In this document: positions 24,060-36,644 of the stretch, piece after piece
How positions within the stretch are numbered: the stretch's first letter is position 1
Layout: each line of letters starts with the position of its first letter
Source of the DNA: Alisma plantago-aquatica
Lineage: Eukaryota > Streptophyta > Magnoliopsida > Alismatales > Alismataceae
Assembly (NCBI GenBank): GCA_963693085.1
Contig: OY856411.1
Location: forward strand, 1,344,395,550 to 1,344,459,549
Reading direction: 5' to 3'
DNA length: 64,000 nt
Notes under the pieces: model-generated
Seen by the model: only the letters and a program-made list of their open reading frames with translations
Told to the model about the DNA's origin: nothing
Database searches by the model: none
Translations under genes and position numbers: made by a program

Positions 24060-26477
24060 ATGGATTCCCATAGAAGAAAGAGATCCGCCCCTAGCAATGC
24101 TCCATCCCCTCTTTGTCTTCCTGCTTGATTCCCTTTGATGACACCTCATTTGTCTCAATAGAAGCTGTAAATAGGTATAAGGACCTTCTTCTAGACCTGT
24201 CAAACTGGGTCAAAATTCGCGGGCGTCCACGGGTCGACCCGTTTAAGTTGGGTTTGGGTGGCAAAATTCACCACCCATTGAAAATCACCCAAACCCATAC
24301 CCACCTGTTTATTTAGCGGGTTTCATGGGTGATCCGCGGGCACCCACGGGTGACCCAGTTAACTAAAGAAAGTATATTTATATACATAACATACACAGAT
24401 CTATCAAAAGATGATACTTGTATCATACAAGTTAACTCTTTACCTTTACCGAAAACAATTGTATTCTCTTATTTTTTGTTTGCAATAGGCAATAATAAGT
24501 ACTTGTAATATTAGAAATGTCTAATGTTACATGACAAAATTATGTGTTGTTTTTTGTGATATATATCTATGGAAACTACATCAGTTTTACATCAACATAC
24601 AACAATTAGTTGTTATTACTTCTTTAAATTTGCATAAACATATATAGACAACTAATCGAATGTTTTGACATCAAACATAGTAGTCAGTTGGTTCCTTTGC
24701 ACTATATTGACATAAAAACAATAGTTAAAAGTTGATTTAAATGTTATTTTTAGTGTTAAGAAAAGAAACTAACAACTTATTGTTGATCAGACACATTTTA
24801 CATGGGCACCCGCGGGCAACCCGCAACCCGCTGGGTTGGGTTTCGGTGTGCTTTTCTTCCACCCATTTAGAAGTGTATCTTTTTGACCTGCACCCACAAA
24901 GACCCAACCCAAACCCAACCCACCTACCTGTTTGATAGGTCAACCTTCTTCCTAGGAGTCCTTTCCCTTTTAGAGCTTTGTTTGAGCCTAGCCCTAGGCA
25001 TCAAGTGGTCATAGACAAAGTGACTAAGTTGCTAGTCGTTCATCACCTCTCTGCCCTGGCTGTCGAGCGTGACTACTTTCATAATTCAATGACAAGCACA
25101 AAAGCAGTTCACAAATTCGACACTAATTTGCATTGGAATTACGACACCCTTGTACCCCCGCTAAATACTCAAGTGATCCTACCTTCCGTGATCGTCGGGA
25201 AAAGTTTTCAAATCTCTGAGGATATTCTAAATGTCTTCTTTTCCAAAGATAATGAAAATGACACTTGGCGCAAGGATTATGGCGAGTATTTCGACCTTTT
25301 GGATCGTGAGAGTTTCTACAAGCAGAATGAGCTTACTCTTCTTAACATACACCGATACTTGAAGAAACCTGATGTTCCATACAAGAAGAAGAGCACCCTA
25401 CCCTCCTCCTCCCTCAATCTCAGAAAGCGTATATTAGCCTAAGTGGTCAACTACAACATCCATCCGAAGAAAAATCAAATAGATATTACAGAGAACATTG
25501 CGGTCATAATGTATTACCTTATTGAGAATATCGAAGTCAAATGGTCAAGATACATTCTCCACCACATGAGCTGTTTTGATTCCGATAAGAACACTCGAGG
25601 CACCCATCCACCCTATCCAATCCTAATTTGTGGTTTGTTTTAGTTTGCTACTGAGAAATCACTCTTTTCTGACTATCATTACAAGCTAGCCAGAAAAGGT
25701 GTGTGTATCAGTGAGACCATGATTCAAAAGTCTGTGCCTATCTTTGCCTCCACCACACCTGGTGCTACCCCCTTTGTCTCTTCCTCTGCTGCCCCTGCCT
25801 CCATCTCTACCCGAGATCCTCCTCCTTAGCCACCTAGACCTAGTCGTGCCTCATTTTGTGTATCCAATGAAACCCTTATGGGATACATGATGCACCAACA
25901 GGCATACAACCTCCAGGTCCAGGAGCACCTACACCAGGATTTATGTTCAATCATGTCAAACATGAACATGTCATGTGCACACCCCTACCCCACCTACCGA
26001 CCTTTCCCCGGTAGTGATTATGCTTCCTATGCATATCATCATTACTACCCTACCCCCGAGCCTTCCGTTGTTGCCCCTCCACCCTCTGTTGCTGGTGGTT
26101 CTGCTCCCATGTACATGCTATTGCCTATTGGCCCCTTATCCACTCTGCTCACCAGTCTTGGCGATTCTGCTCCTTCCTTCCCTTAGGCCAATGAGCTCAA
26201 TTCTCTTGGTATGACTTGGGATGAACAGAATGCTCGTTGGCCCAGTCGTGGCTTTAGACCTTATGTAGACAAGGAGATGCCTGACCAGGCTGATGTTGAG
26301 ACTGCTACTACTGACGATGATGATGGTGATGGTGAGGATGCTTCTGATGATGGTGATGGCTCTGGTGGTGATTCTGGTGATGAAGCCACTGTTGTTGCAC
26401 CTTCAGATGGATACGAGGACTACGAGCCTAGAGTTGAAGATGACGATGATGTGGACATAGATAGTCTAGATGTCTAG
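24060..26477 (+). pseudogene. Envelope-like third ORF of element A, decayed and interrupted
   Basis: It lies between pol and the 3' LTR of element A, where Sireviruses carry an env-like ORF of unproven function. A likely start ATG is at 24060. An early stop/frameshift follows near 24127. The next frame has the FVSIEAVNRYKDLL-type motif typical of plant 'putative transposon/env-like' proteins, and is split there by the small hAT insertion. Later parts: the middle domain ending in NYNIHPKKN...YLIENIEVKWSRYILHHM (about 25443-25575), stops at 25440, 25641, 25827 and 26185, then a Pro-rich segment (25740-26150). The C-terminus is strongly acidic, with Asp/Gly/Glu runs (26310-26460). I see no convincing signal peptide or membrane anchor. 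The frame is open on both sides of the hAT and in phase if one target copy is counted. Confidence 0.78.
24192..24943. mobile_element. Non-autonomous hAT element (752 bp) in the env-like ORF
   Basis: Terminal inverted repeats: the left end begins TAGACCTGTCAAAC and the right end, read in reverse complement, begins TTGACCTATCAAAC. Perfect 8 bp target duplication CCTTCTTC at 24184-24191 and 24944-24951, the hAT signature. Subterminal regions are full of inverted GGGTTTGGGT, CCCGCGGG and CACCCACGGG motifs, likely transposase-binding sites. No transposase is encoded; frames inside are short and chance. The terminal sequence differs from that of the large hAT at 57432, so another autonomous partner is implied. 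Confidence 0.92.
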
Positions 26478-27182
26478 ATTGTTTCTTAGTTTTTAGTCTA
26501 GTTTGCTGATCATATATATCTTTCTAGGCTATTTTGTATTAAAAACATTTAGGCACATTATTTGAGATGTACTATTTTTATCTTCAGTTTTTCATCGCTT
26601 CTTGCTTGTAGCTGCTTTTATGAGAACATGCTTCTGAGTTGTAATCTATGATATGTGCACTCTTACTCTTTGCTCTGTTATATATTATATATGAGTTAGT
26701 GCCACATTTCACCATATTTTGATTATGACTGAGATTGTGTGTTTCTTTCGTCTCTGGTTGACATATGATATGAGATTGCATGTATGATTATCTGCTTGAT
26801 TGTGTTTGGAGAAGACCTGATTATATGCTCTTCTACCCCCCTACTTTTTGATAATGTCAAAAGGGGGAGAGAACTTCAATGTCTTGAAACTCAATCATAT
26901 TGCTATTTCTTATTATACTGTTGTTTATTGCTTATGAGATCCTTTTCTTGTTCATTTTTATGTTTTATCACGTGACTTGCAAAGGACCATATAGTACATG
27001 TATGTTATAATTTCTTTGTGTAGATAAACTAACTATGCATTTAAAAGTAAGCATAGATTGAGGGGGAGCAATTCACATTGTTCAAATCTTGAATCCCCCC
27101 AATTCACAAGGCAAAGGTATAATTTCCATATCCTTTTAAATATGTTTGAGGAATGGTTTGTCATTATCAAAAAGGGGGAGAA
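26478..27182 (+). other. 3' spacer of element A with multiple polypurine tracts
   Basis: Non-coding stretch from the env-like stop to the 3' LTR. Purine tracts AAAAGGGGGAGAG (about 26858), GAGGGGGAGC (about 27060) and AAAAAGGGGGAGAA (27169-27182) recur; the last abuts the 3' LTR and is the functional-position tract. Repeated tracts are a known Sirevirus feature. Confidence 0.8.
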
Positions 27183-28413
27183 TGTTGACCTAAAGGTTAT
27201 ACATTGTCCATATTTTGATAATGATTTAACCATTCCATTCACGTGTATCTAATATGTGTATTCAAGATTGATTTCAGGTGTTAGGTACATGAAAAGGATC
27301 AAATTGCTCAAGCCCTAATTTGCTCAAGTTCAAGTCAAAAGCTAACAAGTGTACAAATTAGGAAATCCATGTAAATGACCTTAGAAGATTTTTGTAATCA
27401 CTTGTATTGATGATATGACTTGTAACTAAGATGAGAAAATTGATTGGGACACTTTGCACCAAGTTTTAATCACTTTTGATGCACTTTAGAAAATCAAACA
27501 CATGTTGTTGATCGGTCGAGTTACAATCTCGACCGATCCACTGGATCCATTTTTTTGGAGAGTGTATCGGTTGAGTTGTGCATTCACAGAACTCGATCGA
27601 TTGGGTTACTGACCAAACACAACTTTCATTGGTCAGTCGAATTTCCTCAGGACAAACTCGACCGATGGTTTGAAAATTGGGTTTGTCTTTTACCCAATCG
27701 GTCGAGTTATCTTTATTGAAACTCGACTGAATGCACTGTACAAAAATTGCAGAAAAAGTAATTGTGACCATTGGTGACTTATTTGGACGAAAATAGATCT
27801 GTTTCCTTGCACAAAAATGGCTATAATTCGACCATAAGTGTCCCCCAACTCAAAGGATCACCCTCAGCTATAAATAGGACCTCTTGGAGTTCATTCCAAG
27901 GTTGCTCATTCCATATATGCTTGGTTCTTGCTTAGTTGAGAGTATTGCACACCTTTGAGCCCCTTTCTCTCTCTACCTTCAAGTCAAATATGTGAGTACG
28001 AGTGACCTAGGATCTGTTGTAAGAGAGAAATCTCTTGTATCCATGTAAAGCTCTCCACCTCCATCTTCCTACCCCCTTTCCTTATTGAAGAAAAGGCTTG
28101 AAGATCTTCTCCGAGTGAAGGAGAAGGAGTTGTTGTTCTTCAAGGTTGAAGAAAGCATGGTGTTCCAGATCTCCAAATGAAGGAGATAAGAAAGGTGGAC
28201 GTTCAAGAAGGATAGGTAATTCCTTGAAGGCCAAAGACTTGAAGGTGGAGTGGGTAAGTACTTGTTGAAGGCTGAAGACTCCTTGCTCAAGTGGGTAAGT
28301 TCCTTCGGTAGGTTGAAGATCCTTGCTTGAGGTATTAAGTCCTTGGATGAATGTGGTTTTGTCTTGTATTCTTATGAATGAATATAAGAGCATCACAATT
28401 GCAAAGTCCTAGA
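27183..28413 (+). repeat. 3' LTR of element A, left part
   Basis: Starts TGTTGACCTAAAGG right after the polypurine tract and follows the 5' LTR through GCAAAGTCCTAGA, where the LINE begins. It carries the CGGTCGAG / CTCGACCG cluster (about 27510-27730) and a TATA box (about 27870). The remaining 240 bp are at 47095-47334. Confidence 0.93.
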
Positions 28414-28456
28414 GCCATAAAAAAAAGCCACTCTGCTCCGCTCGAGTGCTCTGGCA

Positions 28457-29561
28457 ATGGAGAAGCGTCGCCACCCTATGAGCAAATCTCAGATCTGGAG
28501 GAAAAGAGTTCCCTCTGACCTAAATGCTGCTTCTTCTGAAGATCCTAAGGAATGGAGAGACATCTTTAATGTGTAAAACATAAGAAATGTGCCATCTCTA
28601 GTTAAAATGTCTATCTGCATAGAGGACGACAAACTGATCTACCTGCAATCTGAAGCTGTTGAAAATGCTTCTCGATGGAATCACTGTCTGTTGGGATATG
28701 TAATAGACTTCAATCTAAACATCACGCTTCTTTACGAGCATTGATCTTCTCTGTGGGGGTTGTCGAAGGATTTTGAAATCATTAGGAAGGAGCATGGTCT
28801 ATTCATTTTTTCGATTCAGTAATGGCTCTGACCTGGACTTCATCTTGAACAAGGGACCTTGGTATGTGAAACAAATGCCTCTTATATTATCTAGATGGAA
28901 ACTTGGTATGTCGGTAATGAAGTTTGGGATAAAATCAGTTCCTATTTGGGTTCGCATGTTTAACCTTCCCTTGGAACTTTGGGATTCAAGAATGTGGGAG
29001 AGGCTTGGATCCTTTCTCGGTGATCCTGTGTACTCAGACAAACCAACATTAGATTTCTCCCAAGTCCTTTATGCAAGGTTACAAGTTCTCATGAGGCCGG
29101 ACTCTGCTTTCCCTGTGTATGTAGTTATCCAAAGTGATCAGGGAGTTGCTCATCGTGTGGATTTTGAATATGAATGGATACCTAAAGTGTGCCACAAATG
29201 TCATTTATTTGGTCATGAACCTGAATTATGTTCATTCAGTTCAGACTCGTCTGGAGATTTTGATAAGGTTTCAAACTGTCTTGTTCTGAATTCTGAAAAT
29301 GTCCCTGTATCTACCTCACTTTCTGTTCCTTCCACTCCCTTTCAGGTGTTCGATGGTAGTTCTCATAGAATTTAAAAGGATCCTTCTTATTCTCTTGGTT
29401 CTCCTCGTAGAGTTAGTTTCAAACCTGGCACAAGTTTGACTTAGAGGATGAACGGTTCTGTCTATTCTCCAACAACAAACAGACTTACTATTCTGGAAAT
29501 AATTACTGAGAACTCTAAAGCTGAAGTCGGCAGCTTATCAACGTCTCAAGTTATCAAATGA
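28457..29561 (+). pseudogene. LINE ORF1 (DUF4283 / CCHC RNA-binding protein), decayed
   Basis: ORF1 of plant L1 elements encodes a nucleic-acid-binding protein that coats the LINE RNA. The ATG at 28457 (MEKRRHPMSKSQIWRKR) starts the frame. A stop at 28574 and a frameshift near 28745 precede the best-preserved part (28773-29375). That part shows the DUF4283 pattern (FSNGSDLDFILNKGPWYV, LPLELWD) and a zf-CCHC_4 knuckle CHKCHLFGHEPELC near 29190. Further in-frame stops lie at 29373 and 29442. The terminal TGA (29559-29561) overlaps the ATG of ORF2 in ATGA. Confidence 0.85.
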
Positions 29562-31609
29562 ATGATAGTTTTAACATCACCTCCTGGAACATGAGAGGCC
29601 ACAGTAACAAGATTAGAGGTGTTCAGGAGGAGCTATCTAGACTCTCAAGTAGCCTTGTTATTATAAATGAATCCAGAATGAGAGCCAAGAAGATACCCAA
29701 GCTTATAAGTCATTTTTTCTAGGATTTTAACTATGTTACTAATCATAAATCCCATGTTCTTGGTAGAATCTTCATTTTATGGAAACCAAATTGTTGTAAT
29801 GTCAGTAAAATCTGTGAAACTGATCAATTGATACATCTTTATGTCTCTGTTGGCAAATTGTCTTTCTTTGTTTCTGCAATCTACGGCCATAATGCTGATT
29901 CAGATAGATCTAGCATGTGGGAAACAGTCAAATCATTTTCCTCAAAAATGAATGATCCTTGGTTGATTCTAGGTGATTTTAATGCAGTTAGAAAATATTG
30001 TGAAAAGATAGGCAGACAACCTCCCTCTACAAGGTCTATGAAAAAATTCAATGAATGTGTTCTTAACTTTGGTCTTTTTGAAGTGAATATGAAAGGACCT
30101 GCTTTTACCTGGGACAACCACCAAGATGGTGATGATTTTGGTACAATAAGAATCGACTGCATCCTCTGTGATCATTCCTTCATTCAATCCATTCCTGATT
30201 TCTTGTAACACCCCTGACCTGGGTTATGCTTAACCCTAGATGATTTGCTTAATAAAGTTGATTATTTACTTGCTCTTATCTCTTGAAAAGTAATTAAGGC
30301 TCGAGAGGAACTTATACTTCAATTTTAGTCCTTTTTGAATAACATTGAAATAATGTTTTACTTGTTTTGGACTAAAGTGCAAATTACCGAAGTTGAGGGG
30401 TTAAATTGCAAATTCTGCATGATAATATGTTACTCATGTGTTGAAGCATCATGAGAATGAAGATGATGTGGAGGTATGGCTTGTGGTAGCCTGAGTACCA
30501 AGAAAGAGCTAATAAAGCAATGTCTGTGCATTAAAACCTAGTTTTGGTGTAATGTGCAATTTACCCAAAATCTAGGGTTCAATATGCAAATTACCACTTC
30601 AAGAGGGTCCCTAATGTTTCTTGGAATCATGTAGAGAAAATAAAATGAGAGGGGCGCCTTATTTGAATCACTTTGGATGAGAGAGAATATTGATATTAAA
30701 ATAATCAAGATTTAAGCATAACTGGAACTTTACTTCAATTTAATGCAAAAATAAATATATTAATTGAAGTGTTCTTCAACCAAACTTTTGTTGGTTGAAA
30801 TCCATGTATGTGTAAGATCATGTGCCTTGCAAAGGCACGAAAATATCCAAAGGAAGTGGATAACTCACTCACATTATTATAAGAAAAAGAAATATCCACT
30901 CACATATGGATATTATTATAATATGATTTAAGGTGCTTAATTTGCTTTTCTTTAAAACGTGGATAATTGAGAGGAATAAGAGTCAAAGAGGATAGCCTAG
31001 TCCCTAAGGAAGAGAAGGGGGCAAGTGGTAAGTATATGGGGGAGATAATTCCTACTTTCTCTCTCCTGATTGAATTTTTAATAAAAATTGCATATAAGCT
31101 CATTTATCCCTAGAGTAAAGGGGGAATTTCGAATTCACTTTCACCCTTTGCTTGCAAAACGACCTTGGGATCTTGGGAGCTTGGGAGCAATAGGAGAACG
31201 AGCCCCAACCTATTGGTAAGCTTCTTGACCCTCTTTCACCTTGAATCCATGGTGGAAATCACAAATCAATGCATGATTTCTTCTTATTTCGATCCCCTCT
31301 TCAATTCTAACCATTCCTTTTCACTCAAAGCTTGAGTATGAGACTTGGAATAGTGAAAGGAGTTGCATCCACCATTGTTGACGTGAGCTTGAAGCTTTGG
31401 AGCTCAATTGGAGGCAGGTTTTATAACTTGAACCCATAATATTGTTATTGCATTCAATTCCTTATCAATTGTTGATGCTTTCTTCATTCTCAAAATTTAA
31501 TTTGGTTGATTGATGCAACCACCATGGAAATCACAGAAAACTTCGTGGGTTTAGAGCTTGATGATGATGACATCATCATAAGAACACACCTCCCCAAATA
31601 TCTCTTGCA

Positions 31610-32710
31610 AACGGTTTCAACAATATGGTTCAAACGGTTTCACCAAACCGTTTGGAGACCAAACAGTTTACAAACTGTTTGGAGACTTGAACCCCAAACC
31701 GTTTAGAGGAGTTGACCGTTTGGATGGGATGACCATTTGAGATCAGAACCGTAGTGTATGTTGGATGAGGATCCAATGGCTCCAATCGATTAATTCAACT
31801 TATGGACAAACTTTCAAATAGAAACCCTAATCAGCTAAGTGCTAATTTTGCAATTGATTGAGTTGATGTTTTGGGTTGATTGACCCAAACGGTTTCAAAA
31901 CCATTTGGGAATCAACCAAATGGTCTCAAGACCGTTTGGAGGTCAACCAAGACCATTTGGAGGTCTAGGGTTGAGTATGGTTGAGTATTTGAAGACCCAA
32001 AGATATCAAATTGCATTACAATCAATAGCTCAAGTGATGATTGATTCAATGATGCAAACCCTAAGTGAATGTCATATATTTCAATGGTGGTTTGAGGCAA
32101 ATGGTCTCAAGACCGTTTGGAGATCATCCAAACGACCTTAAGACCGTTTGGGGGTCTTTCAAGACCATTTGAGGTCATTTCATATCATGTAATGATAACG
32201 GTTCACCGATTTCAATTAAATTGGTTCCGCAATGTCAACCATTGATGGTTCCTCAATTTCAAAACCCTAATTGATGGGTTCTTGATCATAAACCCTAGCT
32301 CAAATGGGCTAAAAACCCTAAATGAAGGTCCAATTGATGGGTGATCCAATGGTGCAATTGATTAATAAACTAGTGGACCAATTAATGGATGGTTCAATGA
32401 TTGAAACCCTAAATTGACTAAGTGTTGGAAGACCCTTTTTGGTCCATTCAGTTTTGAGAGGGTTTGGACCAAACGGTCTTAAGACCATTTGAGTCCAAAC
32501 GGTCTCAAACCATTTGGAGACTCAAGTTCATTCAGTTTCAAGATGTGTTGTCTAAATGGTTTCAAGCACCGACCTTGCTAAACGGTTTCAAACCGTTTGA
32601 ACTTAATTGGTCAAGACTGTTTGAGGTCTAAGTGACCAAGACCGTTCGAAGTCTAAGTGTCCAAAACTTTTTGAGGTTCAAATTGGTTAAACCATTTGGA
32701 CACCTAATAT
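31610..32710. repeat. AAACGGTTT / AAACCGTTT inverted-repeat field in the LARD LTR
   Basis: More than 30 half-sites of the type (C/A)AAACGGT(T/C)T and its complement ACCGTTTGG are scattered through 1.1 kb, often as close inverted pairs, for example CAAACGGTTTCACCAAACCG at about 31629. GGAGGTC / GAGACC segments lie between them. The same field is in the other LTR at about 39290-40400. Many sites carry the C-to-T or G-to-A changes expected from decay of methylated cytosines (AAACCATTTGG, AAATGGT). Confidence 0.85.
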
Positions 32711-34080
32711 GATCAAAGGTCAATTAGCTACTTGATTATTAATGATGTGGACCAATGATGATTATGAAGGTTAACCCTAACTATGTGTACTTAATTGAAG
32801 GGTTGACCTAGATCAATCTTGGAGTATTTAACATCCTAGAGAGGATGAGAGGAAGAGAGAATGGAAGAGATGATTGCTTACATAATAAGCTCTAATTCTC
32901 TCATTATGAATGAATATGTAATCAGGGTTTGATCCATAATAATGAGATTATGAGATCCTCATTGAAAAGATTAATGTACCTTGACCCTAATTTAGAGCAA
33001 GGCTATGTGAAACCCTAATTTAGAGCAAAGCTGAGTGAAACCATAATCTAGGGTGATGATGTAACCCTAACTTAGTGTAATAATTTAAGAAACCCTAATT
33101 TAATGGGAATTGTACATCCTAACCCTAATTTGGGTAATGAGGTATGAGAAACCCTACTTGGATGTACATTAATCCCTAAAATGGGGTAAAGGTGCATGAA
33201 ACCCTAATAAAAGGGGTAGTGTTACTAATGATATATAAAGCCCTAACATTGGGTGCTGTGTTGTGAAATCCTAATTTCATATAATACTAGGTGAAACCCT
33301 GATATAGAAGGATGTTATGTGAAACTCTAATGAAGAGCAACACTATGTGAAATCCATACAATATATGAAAAATGCTATGTGAACCTCAAATTATAAATAT
33401 GGAAAATCCTATTCCTAATAATGGAATAATGATTAATGTATTGACAAATGGAATACCTAGAGGGGTTGATAATGGATATCCTTATATTAATAATTCCTAA
33501 CTCAAGGATGAATCCATATCATTGACAATGGTTGTATATTCTAAATAGGTGAATTATGACCAATACATTACATGATGAATGTGATGAACTGATGCATAAA
33601 GTATTAGGATAGGGAATACCCTAATACAAGCTAAGTGGATGAACCCAAGTAAGGTAATGGTGATGAGGGAAGTGATATGTCATGATATGATAGATATCAC
33701 ATCCAACACCTTAAGACTGATATACCTTGATGTATTTTAAATCCAATATATTTGGATGAGTGACATATAAAGTGTGTCATGTCAAGTGTTACATTGAGAT
33801 GTAATACACTTTGATGAGTATAGGCTAATATGCCTTATGAAAAGGTTAATCCAAATCAATAAACTATGATGCAATCATATTCTGATAAAGATGAGAGAGA
33901 AACTCGTACTTTGTGTTGATAATCCATTTAATGATGAATGATGAGAATAAATAAGTATGACTGAATACTTATGTTATCAACATTGGCTTCTAGCTGTAAG
34001 AAGCAATGAAATAGGGTTGATCATTAATAATATGATCTTAAGAACCTGAGTGGTCATTTATGGAAAACCCTAATGGAGGG

Positions 34081-34235
34081 TGCTGATATGAAAGAGATAC
34101 CATGAACCCTAAAGAGGAAATAATGGTATTACTTAGTGTTGTATGGTGCTGATATGAAAGAGAAGCCATGAACCCTAAAGAGGGAGTAGTGGTATTACTT
34201 AGTGTTGTATGGTACTGATATGAAAGCATTATAAT
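34081..34235 (+). repeat. 66 bp tandem repeat in the LARD LTR
   Basis: Units begin TG(C)TGATATGAAAG at 34081, 34147 and, partly, 34213 (period 66) and include CCATGAACCCTAAAGAGG and GGTATTACTTAGTGTTGTA. The same array is in the 3' LTR near 41798-41950. Confidence 0.85.
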
Positions 34236-35505
34236 TGTTATCATGAATACTAATCATGCAGGAATGATGATAATGAGGAGTGTAGCCAGGTATGGGCTAT
34301 GATACTATGTATATTGAGAAAGTTTTAATAGGCTTTATAAGCCTTCATATGCTTTGTTTCTCAGTGAGAAGTAATCTAAAAATTAATGAGCTCTGTGTGT
34401 GCCATATGATGTTTTAATTATTGATATTTTTCATAAGCCACAATATGCCTTGTTGCCTATTAAGGGGTAATAAGAAGTGATATGAGCTTTGTGAACTATG
34501 TGCAATGCTTTGTGTAGCTAGAATCATAATGTCCTTAGTCAGATGACCTAAAGGTATTAAGTTACCTAACAAGTGGTAACAAGTATTCTATGATGAGTTA
34601 AGAGTTTGAATTCCCATATTCTATAATCATGATGATGAACTTGTTAAGAGATGGAAATGTACTTGAGGAGATGAGGGATTAAGATCCCAATACTTTGTTA
34701 AAAGAATATGGCTACAGGCCATGACTCCACAAAGACAATGTCAGGCATTAGCTATGTGATCTAAGCCTGAAGAAAGTATATGCTGCAGTTATCATCCTAT
34801 AGTGAATAAATGTTATACATATTCTTTAATGGATAAGTGGCATGTTGCTCTATCGAGTTACAGCTGCAATGCTTTAGATAAGAATACTGTTCTAATCTGT
34901 TAAACAATGAAGTAACTACTATTAAACAATAATGATTCTTCTATTTAGATTTATCTTATTAATATGCTATAACAATGTTTCTGGAGGAGAGTTATATCTC
35001 TCGCTGGGGCAATTTACAATTGTCTCACCCCCGTGGGAACCACATTTTTAGGTGGACGCGGACGAGGAGGCAGGAATCCTTCAGTAGGTGAAGGACAACA
35101 ACATCAGCAGCAGGGACAACAGTGAAGTCTCAGGTGGAGACACTGGCTGATATGCCTTGTATAGATGTACATAGAGTCCTATGTGTCATCTCTGTACTCT
35201 CAGGTCCTCGGAGTAGTAGTTAATACTTTCGAGATTTTTGTCTTAGTGCCTCAAGATTTTATACTGCCTGTGTTTAGTTTAACAAGGTAGTTGATGCTTG
35301 TAATTCATAGAAGAGATGATACAAGACATGTACTTTTAAACTAGAATGTAAATGTATTTCTTTGGTTCTATGTGAGAAAGTTTTTCCTTTTATGGATCTC
35401 TTGGTAAAAAGGTTTTAATTTTTAGTGATTTTCGGTAATCTGCTGCTTAGTGATCGCTTATGCATTAGTTAATAATGTTTTTGTGAGTTGGATGCTACAA
35501 TTAAG

Positions 35506-35520
35506 TGGTATCAGAGCTCT
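35506..35520 (+). other. Primer-binding site of the LARD
   Basis: TGGTATCAGAGCTCT six bases after the LTR end at 35499; the initiator-Met tRNA type. It shows that the element could be copied by a conventional reverse transcriptase supplied in trans. Confidence 0.85.
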
Positions 35521-35633
35521 AGGTTCGTTGAGTCTACAAAGACATAGGACTAAGGTGTTGAGTCTGTGTTAGTGTCCTCTAGTATACCCTATAGTGACTT
35601 CTGCTTATCCAGAGTAAAGGGTAAAGTTTATAA

Positions 35634-35804
35634 ATGACTGGGGAATATGAGGAACACATTGCTAAGGGAAATGTTGTTGCACCAGGAGAGGGTGAATGGG
35701 ATCAGGCAAGAGAAGAACAAGTGCCTGAGAATTCCCATCTTGACCTGATCAGGATAGAGAATACTATGTTTATGCTCTTGAAGGGCAGGTTAGGACAACA
35801 ATAA
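35634..35804 (+). other. Short ORF (56 codons) at the gag position of the LARD
   Basis: The ATG at 35634, about 130 bases after the primer site, opens 56 codons to a TAA at 35802. The peptide is acidic (Glu/Asp-rich, with GEWDQAREEQVPEN) and shows no known domain. Its place is where gag would begin. It may be a gag remnant or chance; the downstream sequence has no open frame. Confidence 0.3.
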
Positions 35805-36644
35805 TGCATATAGAAGATTGGATACTAGCATTACAACCTAAGTTACCAGTCCTTAATGTGGAAACTTTGGTCTTATAAAGGGTTCCTGAATGACATAGTC
35901 ATGTTGGAACAGTGGAAATGTGGGAAAGATTAACATATGGCGAGAAAGTAGACTCTGCCATAAGTTTAGACAGATAGTACATCTGTGATGGTAGTGCCCA
36001 AGGAGGGGCAATAGGCTGAGATTTAAGGTAAGGTCTCTATAATTTTATAAACATTTTCCTAGTTGTTCTGAAAAGCCAAAGTTTTTGGTGTCACCAGTGC
36101 AATAAATGCCTAGTGCACCAGGGCAGTAGCCACTAAGTAAAGGCAAAAGCAACAACATGAAACAACTAGACTCTATGTGTTGAGTCAACCTAAAGCGGTA
36201 GATGACCGTGAGGGGTAATAGTCAGATGAAATAGATTCATTCTAATATTTCATTTCATGATTCTATGTGTTAAAAATAAGAAAGTAGTTGTTTTTAAACT
36301 CCCTCTGACTAGTCCTATAAGGACACAAGGGAGATGAGAACTTACATCTTACTTAGTGTTTCTTAAAATGCTTTATAATCTCCTTTATCTGTGTGTTAAA
36401 AGATGAGATACAGAAGTGATGCCTGAAGAAAATTCAAAAATGAAAAATCTTGTGTGTATAATGATATGAAAAGTGAGGAATATGATAGCAAATAAAGTGC
36501 ATACTACCTAATCTCAATACTTGTATACCCTAGCCAGGTATATGATTATTTGAGATAAGGCAAGTATGAAACTCTTGGATTGTTATCTTACTGATTACTC
36601 TGATCAAGTAGTCATTCTGAAACAATCTAGTGAGTATAATGAAA

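Larger units (their letters stand above)
30204..35499 (+). repeat. 5' LTR of the LARD
   Basis: 5296 bp, very AT-rich. It holds an AAACGGTTT/AAACCGTTT inverted-repeat field (31610-32710), a zone with AACCCTAA-type motifs at irregular 20-60 base intervals (about 32990-33310), and a 66 bp tandem repeat (34081-34235). Frames such as 31506-31706 recur in both LTRs but lack family resemblance. A GC-richer end (34990-35130) resembles the chromatin around gypsy LTR ends but is not coding. Confidence 0.88.

Noticed and set aside
31506..31706. Reading frames duplicated in both LARD LTRs (also 30900-31103, 38587-38790, 39185-39385)
   Set aside because: They are LTR copies with no known domain; length is within chance for this size of sequence.
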